DNA of 37,128 nt from Rubrivivax sp. (lineage in GTDB: Bacteria; Pseudomonadota; Gammaproteobacteria; Burkholderiales; Burkholderiaceae_C), in NCBI GenBank assembly GCA_025458805.1, contig JALORQ010000003.1:1-37128 (forward strand), in the 5' to 3' direction. Position numbers and translations under genes: made by a program. The notes under the pieces are model-generated. The model made no database searches. It had not been told where the DNA came from and saw only the letters and a program-made list of their open reading frames with translations. Shown piece by piece: positions 18,184 through 27,200 of the stretch (positions are counted from its first letter, which is position 1; each line of letters begins with the position of its first letter).

Positions 18184-18199
18184 GCATCGGGCCCGATGC
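18184..18199. repeat. Perfect 16-bp palindrome upstream of the DUF4397 lipoprotein gene
   Basis: GCATCGGGCCCGATGC is fully self-complementary and lies 47-62 nt before the ATG at 18246. The overlapping TAGCAT (18182-18187) could be a -10 box. It may be an operator for a dimeric repressor or a chance product of GC bias. Confidence 0.35.
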
Positions 18200-18245
18200 A
18201 GGGCGCGCGGTTCCGTCGCGGCCCGTCGTCCGCCCAGGATCACCG

Positions 18246-19613
18246 ATGGCCCCCTCCCACCGCCCGCGGCGAACGTCGCGACCGGTCGCGCGACTCGACC
18301 ACCCCGTCGACGCCGTGCGCCGCCGCTGCGTGATCGGCGCCGGGGCCGCACTGCTGTTGCCCGCGCTCGCGGGATGCGGTGGCGGCGACACCGGCGACGA
18401 CCGGACGAAGGCACGTCTGCGCTTCGTCAATGCCAGCGCCTACGCCGACGGCCTCGACCTCGTCGTCGACGACAGCCTGCGCTTCGTCGGCGTCGGCTAC
18501 GGCAGCGACCCCGGCTACGTCGACGTCGACCCCGACGCGACCGCCAGCCGCATCACGCGCAGCGGCTCGCCGACGACGCTCGTGTCGCTCGCTCCCGCGC
18601 TCGCGCGCGACCGGCACTACACGATGATCGCCTGGGGCGCCGAGGGCGCGCTGTCGGCCGTCGTCGTCGACGAGGAAGGCGGCGAGCCGGCTGCCGGCGA
18701 TAGCCTGCTGTCGGTGCTGCACGCGGCCCCCGACGCGGATTCGCTGGACGTCTACGTGACGCGCGCCGACGAGACTCTCGCCGAGTCGGTGCCGGCGCAC
18801 GCCGGGTTGGGCGGCGGAACGCTCAGCGACCCGGCCACGCTGCGCAGCGGCACCTGGCGGCTGCGCGTGACCACCGCCGGCAGCAAGACCGACGTGCGGC
18901 TCGACCTGCCCGCGGTCACGCTGGACGACGAGGGCGTGGCCACGCTGGTGATCACGGGTTCGTCGAGCGGCCACCTCGTGAACGCGCTGCTGCTGCGGCA
19001 GCGCGGCGCGGTCGTGCGCGGCGACAACCCCGAGGCGCGGGTGCGGCTGGTCGCCGGCGTCCCCGGCAACGCGAGCGTGCGTCTCGACATCGACGGCGCG
19101 CCGATCGTCGAGGGACTCGTCTCGCCGCTGGCCGGAGACTATGCGCGCGTGCCCGCCGGCGTGGTCCGCTGGCAGGTCGCGGTCGACGGCGGCACGCCGT
19201 TCGCGGCCGAGCGCACGCTCCCCGCCGGCAGCGACCAGACGCTGGTCGTCTTCGGCGAGCCGCCGGCCCCCGGCATCGCCCCGGCGCTGGTCTGGCTCGA
19301 GGACGACAACCGCCGCCCCGACGACGGGCAGCTGCGGCTGCGGCTGGTGCATGCGCTCGACGCGGTCCCGGGGTCGATCACGCTGGCGGTCGACCTCGGC
19401 CTGGTCGCGGGCAACGTCGAACGCGGCACGGCGTCCGATGGCGTCGAGCTGGACACGACGCTCTCGGCGGACCTGCTGGTGCGCGCCGACGCCGACGGCA
19501 GCGTGCTCTACGAGGCCGCCGACCAGGCGCTCGTCGCCGGCAGCGTGTACTCGCTCTTCCTCACCGGCGATGCCGGCCGCCCCGCCGGAATCCTCCGCCG
19601 CGACCGGCGCTAG
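18246..19613 (+). CDS. DUF4397-domain lipoprotein
   Basis: A 455-residue exported protein. The N-terminus has an arginine run (VRRRCVIG), a hydrophobic stretch and the lipobox LAGC with Cys44, followed by a Gly-rich tether, so it should be lipid-anchored; the consecutive arginines leave a Tat route possible. The rest is beta-rich with repeated strands of the type LRFVNASAYADGLDLVVD (about 59-76), LSVLHAAPDADSLDVYV, VRLVAGVPGNASVRLDI and LRLVHALDAVPGSITLAVD: at least four related units of a DUF4397-like beta fold. The function of this domain is unknown. The gene is followed 46 nt later by the Nudix-like gene. Confidence 0.8.
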   Translation: MAPSHRPRRTSRPVARLDHPVDAVRRRCVIGAGAALLLPALAGCGGGDTGDDRTKARLRFVNASAYADGLDLVVDDSLRFVGVGYGSDPGYVDVDPDATASRITRSGSPTTLVSLAPALARDRHYTMIAWGAEGALSAVVVDEEGGEPAAGDSLLSVLHAAPDADSLDVYVTRADETLAESVPAHAGLGGGTLSDPATLRSGTWRLRVTTAGSKTDVRLDLPAVTLDDEGVATLVITGSSSGHLVNALLLRQRGAVVRGDNPEARVRLVAGVPGNASVRLDIDGAPIVEGLVSPLAGDYARVPAGVVRWQVAVDGGTPFAAERTLPAGSDQTLVVFGEPPAPGIAPALVWLEDDNRRPDDGQLRLRLVHALDAVPGSITLAVDLGLVAGNVERGTASDGVELDTTLSADLLVRADADGSVLYEAADQALVAGSVYSLFLTGDAGRPAGILRRDRR

Positions 19614-19659
19614 CGGCGACGCTCCGCTGGGCCGTCCCGGTGATCGCGGAGGCGACGCC

Positions 19660-20214
19660 GTGAGCGACCGCAATGTGCCTGGCTGGACGCTGATCGACCG
19701 CTTCGCCGAACTCCGCTCGCGCTGGGTGACGCTGATCGGCGAGCACCTGCGCGACGACCGCGGCACGCTGCTCGAGTACTGGCGCGTCGAGCGCGCCTCG
19801 TCGGTCATCGTGCTGCCGCTGCACCGCGGGCGACTGCTGCTGCCGCCCCCGGTCTGGCGGCCCGGCGCCGGACGGGCGACGCTGGACTTTCCCGGCGGCC
19901 GGCTGCCCGACGGAGCCGACCCGGCCGTCCACGCGACATCGGTGCTGGTGCGCGAGCTCGGCGTCGATGGCGCAGCGGTCGCAAACCTCCTGCCGCTCAC
20001 GCCGCCCGAGGGCTGGGCGGTCGACAGCTCGTTCTCGAACCAGCGGGTGCACGGCATGCTGGCCACGCTGCACGACGACGCCGAGGTGCCGCCCGATCGC
20101 ATCGGGCTGGAGGTACCGGCGGACGCCGACGGCGTCGAGGGCCTGCTCGGTCGCCTCGACTGCCTGCAGTGCCGCGCGCTGCTGCTCGAGTGGCGGCGCG
20201 TCGCGCCGCGGTGA
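19660..20214 (+). CDS. Nudix-fold protein with degraded Nudix box
   Basis: Start is GTG at 19660 with a very good GGAGG 7 nt upstream, giving 184 residues. The pattern WVTLIGEHLRDDRG, LLEYWRVER, VIVLPLHRGRLLL, then a PGG-type loop is that of ADP-sugar Nudix hydrolases. However, the Nudix box reads GGRLPDGADPAVHATSV followed by LVRELGV. Aligned to G-x5-E-x7-RE-x2-EE-x-G, the first Glu is Ala, the RE pair is replaced by Ser-Val, and only one of the two later acids remains. The metal site is therefore probably lost and catalysis is doubtful; a binding or regulatory role is possible. Confidence 0.7.
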   Translation: MSDRNVPGWTLIDRFAELRSRWVTLIGEHLRDDRGTLLEYWRVERASSVIVLPLHRGRLLLPPPVWRPGAGRATLDFPGGRLPDGADPAVHATSVLVRELGVDGAAVANLLPLTPPEGWAVDSSFSNQRVHGMLATLHDDAEVPPDRIGLEVPADADGVEGLLGRLDCLQCRALLLEWRRVAPR

Positions 20215-20223
20215 CCGCCGCGC

Positions 20224-20988
20224 TCAGATGCAGCGCCCGCCGTCGACTTCCATGCAGACGCCGGTGATCAGGCTCGCCTCGTCGCTGCACAGGAAGCAGG
20301 CCGCGTGGCCCAGGTCCTCCGGCGTCGAGAAGCGGCCGAGCGGAATCGTCGACAGGAACTTCGCGCGCATCTCGGGCGTGTCCTCGCCCATGAACGACTT
20401 CAGCAGCGGCGTCTCGCCGGCCACCGGGTTGAGCGCGACGACGCGGATGCCGAAGGGTGCGAGCTCGACGGCGCTGGCGCGCGTCGCCGTGATGACCCAG
20501 CCCTTGCTCGCGTTGTACCAGGCCAGGCGCGGCCGCGGGCTCACGCCGGCGGTGCTGGCCATGTTGAGCACGACGCCGCGAATGCCGCCCGGGCCCGGCG
20601 CGCGCGCCTTGAAGCGCGGCACCACCTCGCGCATCGCGAGGTAGATCGCCTTCATGTTGATCGCGGCGATGCGATCGAAGTCGGCCTCGTCCACGTCCTC
20701 GAGCGGCTGCGGCAGGTGCGTCACGCCGGCATTGTTGACCAGGATGTCGAGCCGGCCGAAGTGCAGCTCGGCGGCTTCCATCATCAGCCGCACGTCGGCG
20801 GCGACGCTCACGTCGACGCGCAGCGCGCGCGCGTGCTCGCCCAGCCGCGCCGCGACGTCGAGCGCCGCCTCGAGGTCGCGGTCGGCGACGACGACGCGCG
20901 CGCCCTCGGCGACGAACTTCGCGCAGATGCCGGCGCCGAAGCCGGATCCGCCGCCGGTCACGATCGCCACCTTGCCCTCGAGCCGCAT
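20224..20988 (-). CDS. SDR-family NAD(P)-dependent oxidoreductase (classical, FabG-like)
   Basis: A 254-residue classical SDR with all motifs: TGGGSGFGAGI (nucleotide loop), NNAGV, the Ser in NMASTAGVS, YNASK (catalytic Tyr/Lys) and NPVAGETPLL. Asp at the end of the second strand (VVVADRD) favours NAD(H) over NADP(H). The C-terminal GVCMEVDGGRCI is typical of glucose-1-dehydrogenase/3-oxoacyl-ACP-reductase-like proteins. The ATG at 20988 has a good GGGAGGG about 8 nt upstream. It converges with the Nudix gene (9 nt) and diverges from the DUF3616 gene. Substrate unknown. Confidence 0.87.
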   Translation of the reverse strand: MRLEGKVAIVTGGGSGFGAGICAKFVAEGARVVVADRDLEAALDVAARLGEHARALRVDVSVAADVRLMMEAAELHFGRLDILVNNAGVTHLPQPLEDVDEADFDRIAAINMKAIYLAMREVVPRFKARAPGPGGIRGVVLNMASTAGVSPRPRLAWYNASKGWVITATRASAVELAPFGIRVVALNPVAGETPLLKSFMGEDTPEMRAKFLSTIPLGRFSTPEDLGHAACFLCSDEASLITGVCMEVDGGRCI

Positions 20989-21038
20989 GGTCCGCCCTCC
21001 CAGCCCTGCCGACGCGGCATCGTAGCCGCGGCGCGGCG

Positions 21039-21044
21039 CAGAAT
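21039..21044 (+). promoter_or_regulatory. Candidate -10 element for the DUF3616 gene
   Basis: CAGAAT, 42 nt before the ATG at 21086, in the 97-bp gap between divergent genes. It resembles the -10 boxes seen before other genes of this window; no clear -35 is found. Confidence 0.25.
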
Positions 21045-21085
21045 CGAGGCACCGGCCACCGGCTCAGGCCGGGGAGCGTCCGCAC

Positions 21086-22180
21086 ATGCCCAAGACCCGC
21101 ACCGCGAATGCCGTCCGGCTGGATTTCCGGAACGGCGGCCTCGTCCACACCAACCTGTCCGGCGCCGCCTTCACCGGGCCGGACTGGCTCTGGGTCGCCG
21201 GCGACGAGGCCTGCGGACTCGAGCGCCTGCACCGTCTCGACCCGATGGGCGGCGAGGCCCTCCGCTTCGGCGAGGCGACCGACTTCCCGCTCGCCGACCT
21301 GCTCGACCTGCCGGGCGCGCCGGACGACGAGGCCGATCTCGAAGGCATGGCGCTCGACGGCGGCTGGCTGTGGGTCGTCGGCTCGCACGGGCTCAAGCGG
21401 CGCAATGCACGCCCGGGCCGGTCGCACGAGGACAACGCCCGGCGCCTGGCCAAGGTCTCGCTCGACGCCAACCGGCGGCTGCTCGCCTGCCTGCCGGTGC
21501 ACCACGACGCCGAGGGCGTGCCGACCCTGTGCCGCGAGGCCCCCGACGGCCGCCGCGCGCGCCGGCTCAAGGGCGACGCGCGGCGCAACGAGCTGACGCA
21601 GCTGCTCGCCGACGACCCGCACTTCGGGCCCTACCTGGCGATCCCGGGCAAGGACAACGGCTTCGACATCGAGGGGCTCGCCGTGCTCGGCCCGTCGCGC
21701 CTGCTGCTCGGGCTGCGCGGGCCGGTGCTGCGCGGCTGGTCGGCGCTGCTCGAGGTCGCCGTCGAGGCGCGCGGCGAGACGCTGCGGCTCGCGCCCCTCG
21801 ATGCCACGGGCACGCGGCTGCGCAAGCACTTCCTGCAGCTCGACGGGCTGGGCGTGCGTGACCTGCACTTCTCGGGCGACGACCTGTACATCCTGGCCGG
21901 GCCGACGATGGTGCTCAACGGCGAGATCCGCGTCTACCGCTGGCCGGCGGCGCGGCCGGCGCTGCTCGCGCAGACCGAGCCGGTGCGCTTCGAGGACGCG
22001 CTGGTGCAGTCGGTGGCGCTGCCGCACGGCCGCGGCACCGACCGCGCCGAGGCGATCTGCGACCTGCCGCCGGCGCTCGCCGGTGGCCGGCCGGCCTGGC
22101 TCGTGCTCTACGACGCCCCCGGGCCGGCCCGGCGCAGCGGCGACGACACGGTCTTCGGCGATCTGCTGCGGCACGATTGA
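21086..22180 (+). CDS. DUF3616 domain-containing protein
   Basis: A 364-residue soluble protein that looks like a beta-propeller. FTGPDWLWVAGDEACGLERL (about 32-51), DDEADLEGMALDGGWLWVVGSHG, DNGFDIEGLAVLGPSRLLLGLRGPV and LGVRDLHFSGDDLYILAGPTM show the repeated 'D.EG.A....L...G' blades of DUF3616. Acidic clusters in the blades may bind metal. No signal peptide is present, so it should be cytoplasmic. The biological role of the family is unknown. GGGGAG lies about 9 nt before the ATG. Confidence 0.82.
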   Translation: MPKTRTANAVRLDFRNGGLVHTNLSGAAFTGPDWLWVAGDEACGLERLHRLDPMGGEALRFGEATDFPLADLLDLPGAPDDEADLEGMALDGGWLWVVGSHGLKRRNARPGRSHEDNARRLAKVSLDANRRLLACLPVHHDAEGVPTLCREAPDGRRARRLKGDARRNELTQLLADDPHFGPYLAIPGKDNGFDIEGLAVLGPSRLLLGLRGPVLRGWSALLEVAVEARGETLRLAPLDATGTRLRKHFLQLDGLGVRDLHFSGDDLYILAGPTMVLNGEIRVYRWPAARPALLAQTEPVRFEDALVQSVALPHGRGTDRAEAICDLPPALAGGRPAWLVLYDAPGPARRSGDDTVFGDLLRHD

Positions 22181-22206
22181 CGGCCCGCGCCCGATCTGCC
22201 AGCATT

Positions 22207-22224
22207 TATACCCTGTAACGTATA
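22207..22224 (+). promoter_or_regulatory. AT-rich inverted repeat upstream of the DUF302 gene
   Basis: TATAC (22207-22211) and GTATA (22220-22224) form an inverted repeat with an 8-nt spacer, ending right at the AAGGA ribosome binding site of the DUF302 gene. It stands out sharply from the surrounding GC-rich DNA. It may hold the -10 element, an operator, or both. Confidence 0.45.
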
Positions 22225-22237
22225 AGGACCCGATGCG

Positions 22238-22627
22238 ATGGTCGGCTTCCACACCCGCGTGAACCTGCCCTTCGACGCCGCCGTGCAGAAGGCGACCGAG
22301 GTGCTCAAGGCCGAGGGCTTCGGCGTGCTCACCGAGATCGACGTGCAGGCAACGATGAAGGCCAAGCTGGGGGCCGACGTGCGGCCCTATCGCATCCTCG
22401 GTGCCTGCAATCCGTCGCTGGCGCACAAGGCGCTGCAGGCGGTGCCCGACATCGGGCTGCTGCTGCCGTGCAACGTCGTCGTGCGCGAGGACCCGGATGG
22501 CGGCGTCACGGTGGGCTTCCTCGACCCGCAGGTGATGTCGACCCTGTTCGACGACGCCGCGGTGCGCGAGGTGGCCGACGACGCGAAGGCCCGCCTGAGC
22601 CGCGCCTGCGCCGCGCTGGCCGGCTGA
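22238..22627 (+). CDS. DUF302 domain-containing protein
   Basis: A 129-residue protein made of one DUF302 domain: [25 protein letters not shown] near the start, then [24 protein letters not shown] and [14 protein letters not shown]. The Cys in GACNP and the one in LPCNVVV are conserved in the family. No signal peptide is seen. DUF302 proteins are often found near sulfur, copper or redox genes, but their function is unproven. AAGGA at 22224-22228 serves the ATG at 22238; another ATG at 22233 is out of frame. It converges with the permease gene (12-nt gap). Confidence 0.9.
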   Translation: MVGFHTRVNLPFDAAVQKATEVLKAEGFGVLTEIDVQATMKAKLGADVRPYRILGACNPSLAHKALQAVPDIGLLLPCNVVVREDPDGGVTVGFLDPQVMSTLFDDAAVREVADDAKARLSRACAALAG

Positions 22628-22639
22628 CGCGGCGCCGCG

Positions 22640-23971
22640 TCAGCCGAGCGTCGCCGCGGCGGCGGTTATGACGGCGATGCACACGAGGTTGAGCACCAGG
22701 CCGCAGCGCATCATCGTCGACGCCGGCACGTCGCCGGTGCCGTAGACGATCGCGTTCGGCGGCGTCGCCACCGGCAGCATGAACGCGCACGACGCGCACA
22801 CGGCAATGGTGGCGGCCAGCATCGCCGGCGGCAGGCCGAGTGCGCCGGCCACCCCGGCGAAGACCGGGACCAGCAGCGCGGCGCTCGCCGTGTTGCTGAC
22901 CAGTTCGGTCAGGAAGACGACGAACGTCACGACACCCAGCAGGACCAGCAGCGGCGGCGCGCCGTCCAACCGCGCGACCAAGGCGTCGGCGAGGAACCGG
23001 CTCGCCCCGCTGGTGCCCATCACGTGGCTCAACGCCAGCCCCCCGCCGAACAGCAGCAGCACGCCCCATTCGGTTCGCCGCTCGACGTCGGTCCAGCCGA
23101 GCACGCCGCTGGCCACGAGCGCGACCAGCGCCGCGACCGCGATCAGGCTGTCGATGTCGCCGCCGACACCGAGCCAGCGCCCGAGCGGCGCGCCGGCGAC
23201 CCAGCCAGCGGCGGCGAGCGCGAAGATCACCACCGCCAGCCGCCGCTCGCGCGTCCACGCGAACGGCGCATGCCGCACCTCGACGACGCGACCGCGCAGC
23301 TGCGGGCGCAGCACGAACCAGAGCACGGCGATCATCGCCGGCCACAGCAGGGCGACCATCGGCAGCCCGATGCGCAGCCAGCCGGCGAAGTCGATCCCCG
23401 CCTGCGCCGCGGCGATCGCGTTCGGCGGGCTGCCGACGAGCGTGCCGATCCCGCCGATGCTCGCGCTGTAGGCCAGCCCGAGGAGCACGAACGCCTTCTC
23501 GCGCGCGCCCAGCGTGGCGTCGCCGGCGAACAGCCCGATCGCCAGCGGCAGCATCATCGCCGCGGTGGCCGTGTTGCTGATCCACATCGACAGCAAGGCC
23601 GTCAGCGCGAACAGCAGCAGCACGGCGCGCGCGCGGTGGCCGCGCGCCAGCAGCATCACGGCGGCGGCGAGCGCGGCATCGATGCCCTGCCGTTGCAGCG
23701 CCGCGGCCAGCGCGAAGCCGCCGAGGAACAGGAAGATGATCGGATGGGCGAACGGGGCCAGCGCATCGCGCACGCTCAGCAGCCCGGCCAGCACCGCCAG
23801 CAGCGGTACCAGCAGCGCGGTCACCGACAGGTGCAGCGCCTGGGTCATCCAGAGCCCGCCGATCAGCACGAACAGGGCCAGCCCGGCGCGCAGCGCGTCG
23901 GGCGGCGGGGCGGCGGCATGCACTGCCGCAGCCAGCGCAAGGCAGCCGAGCGCTCGCCACACGCGGCTCAT
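22640..23971 (-). CDS. SLC13/DASS-family anion permease
   Basis: A 443-residue inner-membrane protein with about 11-12 helices. Two SNT motifs, SNTATAAMMLPLA (first half) and SNTASAALLVPVF (second half), plus GGIGTLVGSPPNAI and PVATPPNAIVYGTG are the sodium and carboxylate binding loops of the divalent anion:sodium symporter family. Substrates of the family are succinate, malate, fumarate or, in some groups, sulfate. The gene is last in a leftward string that begins with meh of the 3-HP cluster, so C4-dicarboxylate uptake would fit, but this is inference. No clear Shine-Dalgarno precedes the ATG. Confidence 0.85.
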   Translation of the reverse strand: MSRVWRALGCLALAAAVHAAAPPPDALRAGLALFVLIGGLWMTQALHLSVTALLVPLLAVLAGLLSVRDALAPFAHPIIFLFLGGFALAAALQRQGIDAALAAAVMLLARGHRARAVLLLFALTALLSMWISNTATAAMMLPLAIGLFAGDATLGAREKAFVLLGLAYSASIGGIGTLVGSPPNAIAAAQAGIDFAGWLRIGLPMVALLWPAMIAVLWFVLRPQLRGRVVEVRHAPFAWTRERRLAVVIFALAAAGWVAGAPLGRWLGVGGDIDSLIAVAALVALVASGVLGWTDVERRTEWGVLLLFGGGLALSHVMGTSGASRFLADALVARLDGAPPLLVLLGVVTFVVFLTELVSNTASAALLVPVFAGVAGALGLPPAMLAATIAVCASCAFMLPVATPPNAIVYGTGDVPASTMMRCGLVLNLVCIAVITAAAATLG

Positions 23972-24013
23972 GCGATGCGCGCGGCCGTGGCGGGGTGCCG
24001 GGTGCCCTCGAAC

Positions 24014-24790
24014 TCAGCGCGCCGCGGCATCACCGGCATGAGGGGCACGCTGCAGCCACTGTGCCAGCTCGGTCGGAAACGGGAACACGATCGTCGAGCT
24101 GTTCTGCATGCCGATGGTCGCCAGCGTGCTGAGGTAGCGCAGCTGCATCGCCTCGGGCGCGCCGCCCAGGATGCGCGCGGCCTCGAGCAGCTTCTGCGCC
24201 GCCTGCTCCTCGCCCTCGGCATTGATGATCTTGGCGCGCCGCTCGCGCTCGGCCTCGGCCTGGCGCGCCATCACGCGCACCATGCTCTCGCCGAGGTCGA
24301 TGTGCTTGAGTTCGACGTTGGCCACCTTGATGCCCCAGGCGTCGGTCTGCGCGTCGAGGATTTCCTGGATGTCGGCGTTCATCTTGTCGCGCTCGGCGAG
24401 CAGCTCGTCGAGCTCGTGCTTGCCGAGCACAGAGCGCAGCGTGGTCTGCGCGAGCTCGCTCGTGGCCTGGTGGAAGTTCTGCACCTGGATCACCGCCCGC
24501 TCGGGATCGACGACGCGGTAGTAGATGACGGCGATGACCTTGACCGAGACGTTGTCGCGCGAGATGACGTCCTGGCTCGGCACGTCGAGCACCGCGACGC
24601 GAAGGTCGACGCGCACCATCTGCTGGATGTACGGCACGAGCAGGATCAGGCCCGGCCCCTTGACGCCGGTGAAGCGGCCCAGCGTGAAGACGACGCCGCG
24701 CTCGTACTCGCGCAGGATGCGGATCGACGCCGCGAGCACGACGACGAGCAGCACGATGAACGGCAGATAGAAGGCGAAGTCGGAGAACAT
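24014..24790 (-). CDS. Slipin-family SPFH membrane protein
   Basis: A 258-residue stomatin-like protein: an N-terminal membrane helix ([16 protein letters not shown]), an SPFH domain starting [34 protein letters not shown] and [16 protein letters not shown], then a helical segment [22 protein letters not shown] that drives oligomerisation. It ends with the slipin tail SSTIVFPFP. Slipins form ring assemblies with NfeD partners and take part in membrane quality control. The nfeD gene lies 34 nt upstream, the standard pairing. GAGG is about 11 nt before the ATG. Confidence 0.93.
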   Translation of the reverse strand: MFSDFAFYLPFIVLLVVVLAASIRILREYERGVVFTLGRFTGVKGPGLILLVPYIQQMVRVDLRVAVLDVPSQDVISRDNVSVKVIAVIYYRVVDPERAVIQVQNFHQATSELAQTTLRSVLGKHELDELLAERDKMNADIQEILDAQTDAWGIKVANVELKHIDLGESMVRVMARQAEAERERRAKIINAEGEEQAAQKLLEAARILGGAPEAMQLRYLSTLATIGMQNSSTIVFPFPTELAQWLQRAPHAGDAAAR

Positions 24791-24824
24791 GTCGGTGGCC
24801 TCGGGCGGGAGTCCGGCGGACCGG

Positions 24825-26309
24825 TCAGGGATGGCGTGGCACCGGCCACGGTTCTGGCGCAGGCCGCACGCTGACCTGCAGCCCGTGCACGGCGGCGACC
24901 GCGACCGCCTGGCCGGGCTGCAGGCCTTCCGGGCCGTCGGCGGCCCAGCGCTCGCCGGCGGCGAACACGTGCCCGGCGCGGCCGTCCCAGTCGAGCACGC
25001 GCGCCGGCGTGCCGACGAGCCCCTCGACGCCGGTGACGACGCGGCTGCGGCGCGACTTCAGCGCGAGTCGCACGATCAGCAGCGTCAGGCCCAGGCTCGC
25101 GATCGCGACGCCGGCCACCAGCGGCAGCGACACGCCGAAGCCCGGCGCGTCGGCGTCGAACAGCATCGTCGCGCCGAAGACGAACGCGACGACGCCGCCG
25201 ATGCCGAGCACGCCCACCGACGGCGTGAACGCCTCGGCCACCATCAGCGCGATGCCGAGCAGCAGCAGCGCGACGCCGACGTAGCTGACCGGCAGCGCCG
25301 ACAGCGCATACAACCCGAGCAGCAGGCAGATCGCGCCCACCGTTCCCGGCACGAGTGCGCCGGGGTTCATGAACTCGAAGATCAGGCCGTAGATGCCGAC
25401 AAGCAGCAGGATCAGCGCGAGGTTCGGATTGGTGATCGCGCCGAGCAGCTTCGAGCGCCAGTCGGGGTCGAGGCGCTCGACCGCCAGGCCCTTCGTGTCG
25501 AGCACGAGCCGTCCCTCGCCGAGCCTGACCTCGCGCCCGTGCGCCTTCTCGAGCAGCTCGGGGATGCTCGCGGCGACGAGGTCGATCACGCGCCGTTCGA
25601 GCGCGGCCTCGGCGGCCAGGCTGGCGGCGTCGCGCACCGCGGCCTCGGCCCAGTCGGCGTTGCGGCCGTGCAGCGCGGCGAGCGAACGGATGTAGGCGAC
25701 GGCGTCGTTCGTGACCTTGGCCTCCATCGCCCCCGCGCCGCGGCGCGGGCTGCGCGCGGCGCCGTCATCGGCCTTCGCTGCGCTCGCGCCCGCGTCGGGG
25801 GCGGGATTCGGGTCCGCAGGCCGCTCGTCGGCGGGCGCGCCCGGCGGCGGCAGCCCGCCACCGCCGATCTGCACCGGCGTCGCCGCGCCCAGGTTGGTAC
25901 CCGGCGCCATCGCCGCGACATGGCTGGCGTACAGGATGTAGGTGCCGGCACTCGCCGCGCGCGCGCCGCTCGGCGCCACGTGGCCCAGCACCGGCACTGG
26001 CGACGCGAGGATCGCGCGGATGATCTCGCGCATCGACGCGTCGAGCCCGCCGGGCGTGTCGATCTGCAGCACCACGGCGGCGGCGCCGCGCTGCTGCGCC
26101 TGCGCGAGCCCGCGCTTGACGTAGTCCGCGCTCGCCGGACCGATCGGGCCGTCGAGCGCGAGCACGAGCGCGCGGCGCGGCTCCGCATGCGCGTCGCCGG
26201 CCGCCAGCGCCCACCCCAGAATCAGAACCAGAACGAGCGACAGCCGCGCCACGGACTGAAGCGATCGCCGCGCGGCGCATGCGTACGGGATCGGGGGCGC
26301 CTTCGACAT
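24825..26309 (-). CDS. NfeD family membrane serine protease (NfeD1b type)
   Basis: A 494-residue protein with three parts. A signal sequence ([21 protein letters not shown]) is followed by a ClpP-like protease domain with [16 protein letters not shown] and [15 protein letters not shown], whose Ser in SAG is the expected nucleophile. A Pro/Ala-rich linker of about 45 residues interrupts this domain. A block of about four to five membrane helices ([20 protein letters not shown] onwards) precedes a C-terminal OB-fold ([22 protein letters not shown]). It is the partner of the downstream slipin; in archaea the homologue cleaves stomatin. The ATG at 26309 gives a long n-region; a start nearer the hydrophobic core is possible. 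Confidence 0.9.
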   Translation of the reverse strand: MSKAPPIPYACAARRSLQSVARLSLVLVLILGWALAAGDAHAEPRRALVLALDGPIGPASADYVKRGLAQAQQRGAAAVVLQIDTPGGLDASMREIIRAILASPVPVLGHVAPSGARAASAGTYILYASHVAAMAPGTNLGAATPVQIGGGGLPPPGAPADERPADPNPAPDAGASAAKADDGAARSPRRGAGAMEAKVTNDAVAYIRSLAALHGRNADWAEAAVRDAASLAAEAALERRVIDLVAASIPELLEKAHGREVRLGEGRLVLDTKGLAVERLDPDWRSKLLGAITNPNLALILLLVGIYGLIFEFMNPGALVPGTVGAICLLLGLYALSALPVSYVGVALLLLGIALMVAEAFTPSVGVLGIGGVVAFVFGATMLFDADAPGFGVSLPLVAGVAIASLGLTLLIVRLALKSRRSRVVTGVEGLVGTPARVLDWDGRAGHVFAAGERWAADGPEGLQPGQAVAVAAVHGLQVSVRPAPEPWPVPRHP

Positions 26310-26360
26310 CCCGGATCGATCTGCGGCGGCGCACCCTGGAGACGGCCGGACGCTGCGGGG

Positions 26361-27200
26361 TCAGCCCAGCGTGACCGTCGCGCTCAGCGCGGTGCGGCCG
26401 TCCGGCCCCTGCGCCTCGAGCGTCACGGTGTCGCCCTCGGGCATGCCGACGAGCCGCACCGGGCCGAGGTCGAACAGCGGCGCCACGCCGCGGAACGAGA
26501 ACGCCTTCGGCGGGCGCGGCGTGTGCTGCTGCACGAGCCGCAGCAGCAGCACCGCGGTGAGCGGCCCGTGCACGACCAGGCCGGGATAGCCCTCGACCGA
26601 GGTCGCATAGGCGCGGTCGTAGTGGATGCGGTGCGCGTTGAAGGTCAGCGCCGAGAAGCGGAACAGCAGCCTGCTGTCGGGATGCACGGTGCGCGACCAG
26701 GCCTCGCCGGGCAGCGCCGGCCACTCGGTGGCGACCGGCGCCGGCACCGGCGCGCCCGGCTCGCGGTACACGATGTCCTGCTCCTCCTCGAGGCACAGCT
26801 CGCCGCCCTGGACGAAGCGGTAGCCGACGGTGACGAACGCGAGCGAGCCGCTCTTGCCCGACTTCATCTGCACGTCGCGGATCGTGCCCTGCCGCTCGGC
26901 CGCCTGTCCGATGCGCAGCGGCCGGTGCACGGTGATGCGTGCGCCGGCGAACATGCGCCGCGGGTACGGAATCGGCGGCAGGAAGCCGCCGCGCTGCGGA
27001 TGGCCGTCGACGTCCAGCCGCGACTGCGGCGCGCGCGGCAGGAAGTGGAACCAGTGCCAGGGCAGCGGCAGCGCGTCGCCGTCGGCCAGCGGCGCGCCGG
27101 CATCGTCGAGCATCGCCTGCGCCGCCTGCGCCTGCGTGAACGGAAGCGGGTCGGCGACCGTCTCGGTGCGGCCGACCCAGGTACGGAAGTCTTGGTCCAT
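26361..27200 (-). CDS. meh: Mesaconyl-C4-CoA hydratase (FAS1-like/MaoC dehydratase)
   Basis: A 279-residue double hot-dog protein of the FAS1-like dehydratase group. FRTWVGRTETVADPL, WHWFHFLPRAPQSRLDVDGH, RGGFLPPIPYPRRMFAG and FSALTFNAHRIHYDRAYA, with VHGPLTAVLLL after it, form the pattern of mesaconyl-CoA hydratase (Meh) and related HTD2-like enzymes. NAHRIHYD carries the catalytic His. Meh turns mesaconyl-C4-CoA into (S)-citramalyl-CoA. The assignment rests on family likeness plus its place beside mct, mcl and mch. It diverges from the CoA transferase operon over a 142-bp gap and is followed 51 nt later by nfeD. Its start has only a weak Shine-Dalgarno. Confidence 0.83.
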   Translation of the reverse strand: MDQDFRTWVGRTETVADPLPFTQAQAAQAMLDDAGAPLADGDALPLPWHWFHFLPRAPQSRLDVDGHPQRGGFLPPIPYPRRMFAGARITVHRPLRIGQAAERQGTIRDVQMKSGKSGSLAFVTVGYRFVQGGELCLEEEQDIVYREPGAPVPAPVATEWPALPGEAWSRTVHPDSRLLFRFSALTFNAHRIHYDRAYATSVEGYPGLVVHGPLTAVLLLRLVQQHTPRPPKAFSFRGVAPLFDLGPVRLVGMPEGDTVTLEAQGPDGRTALSATVTLG

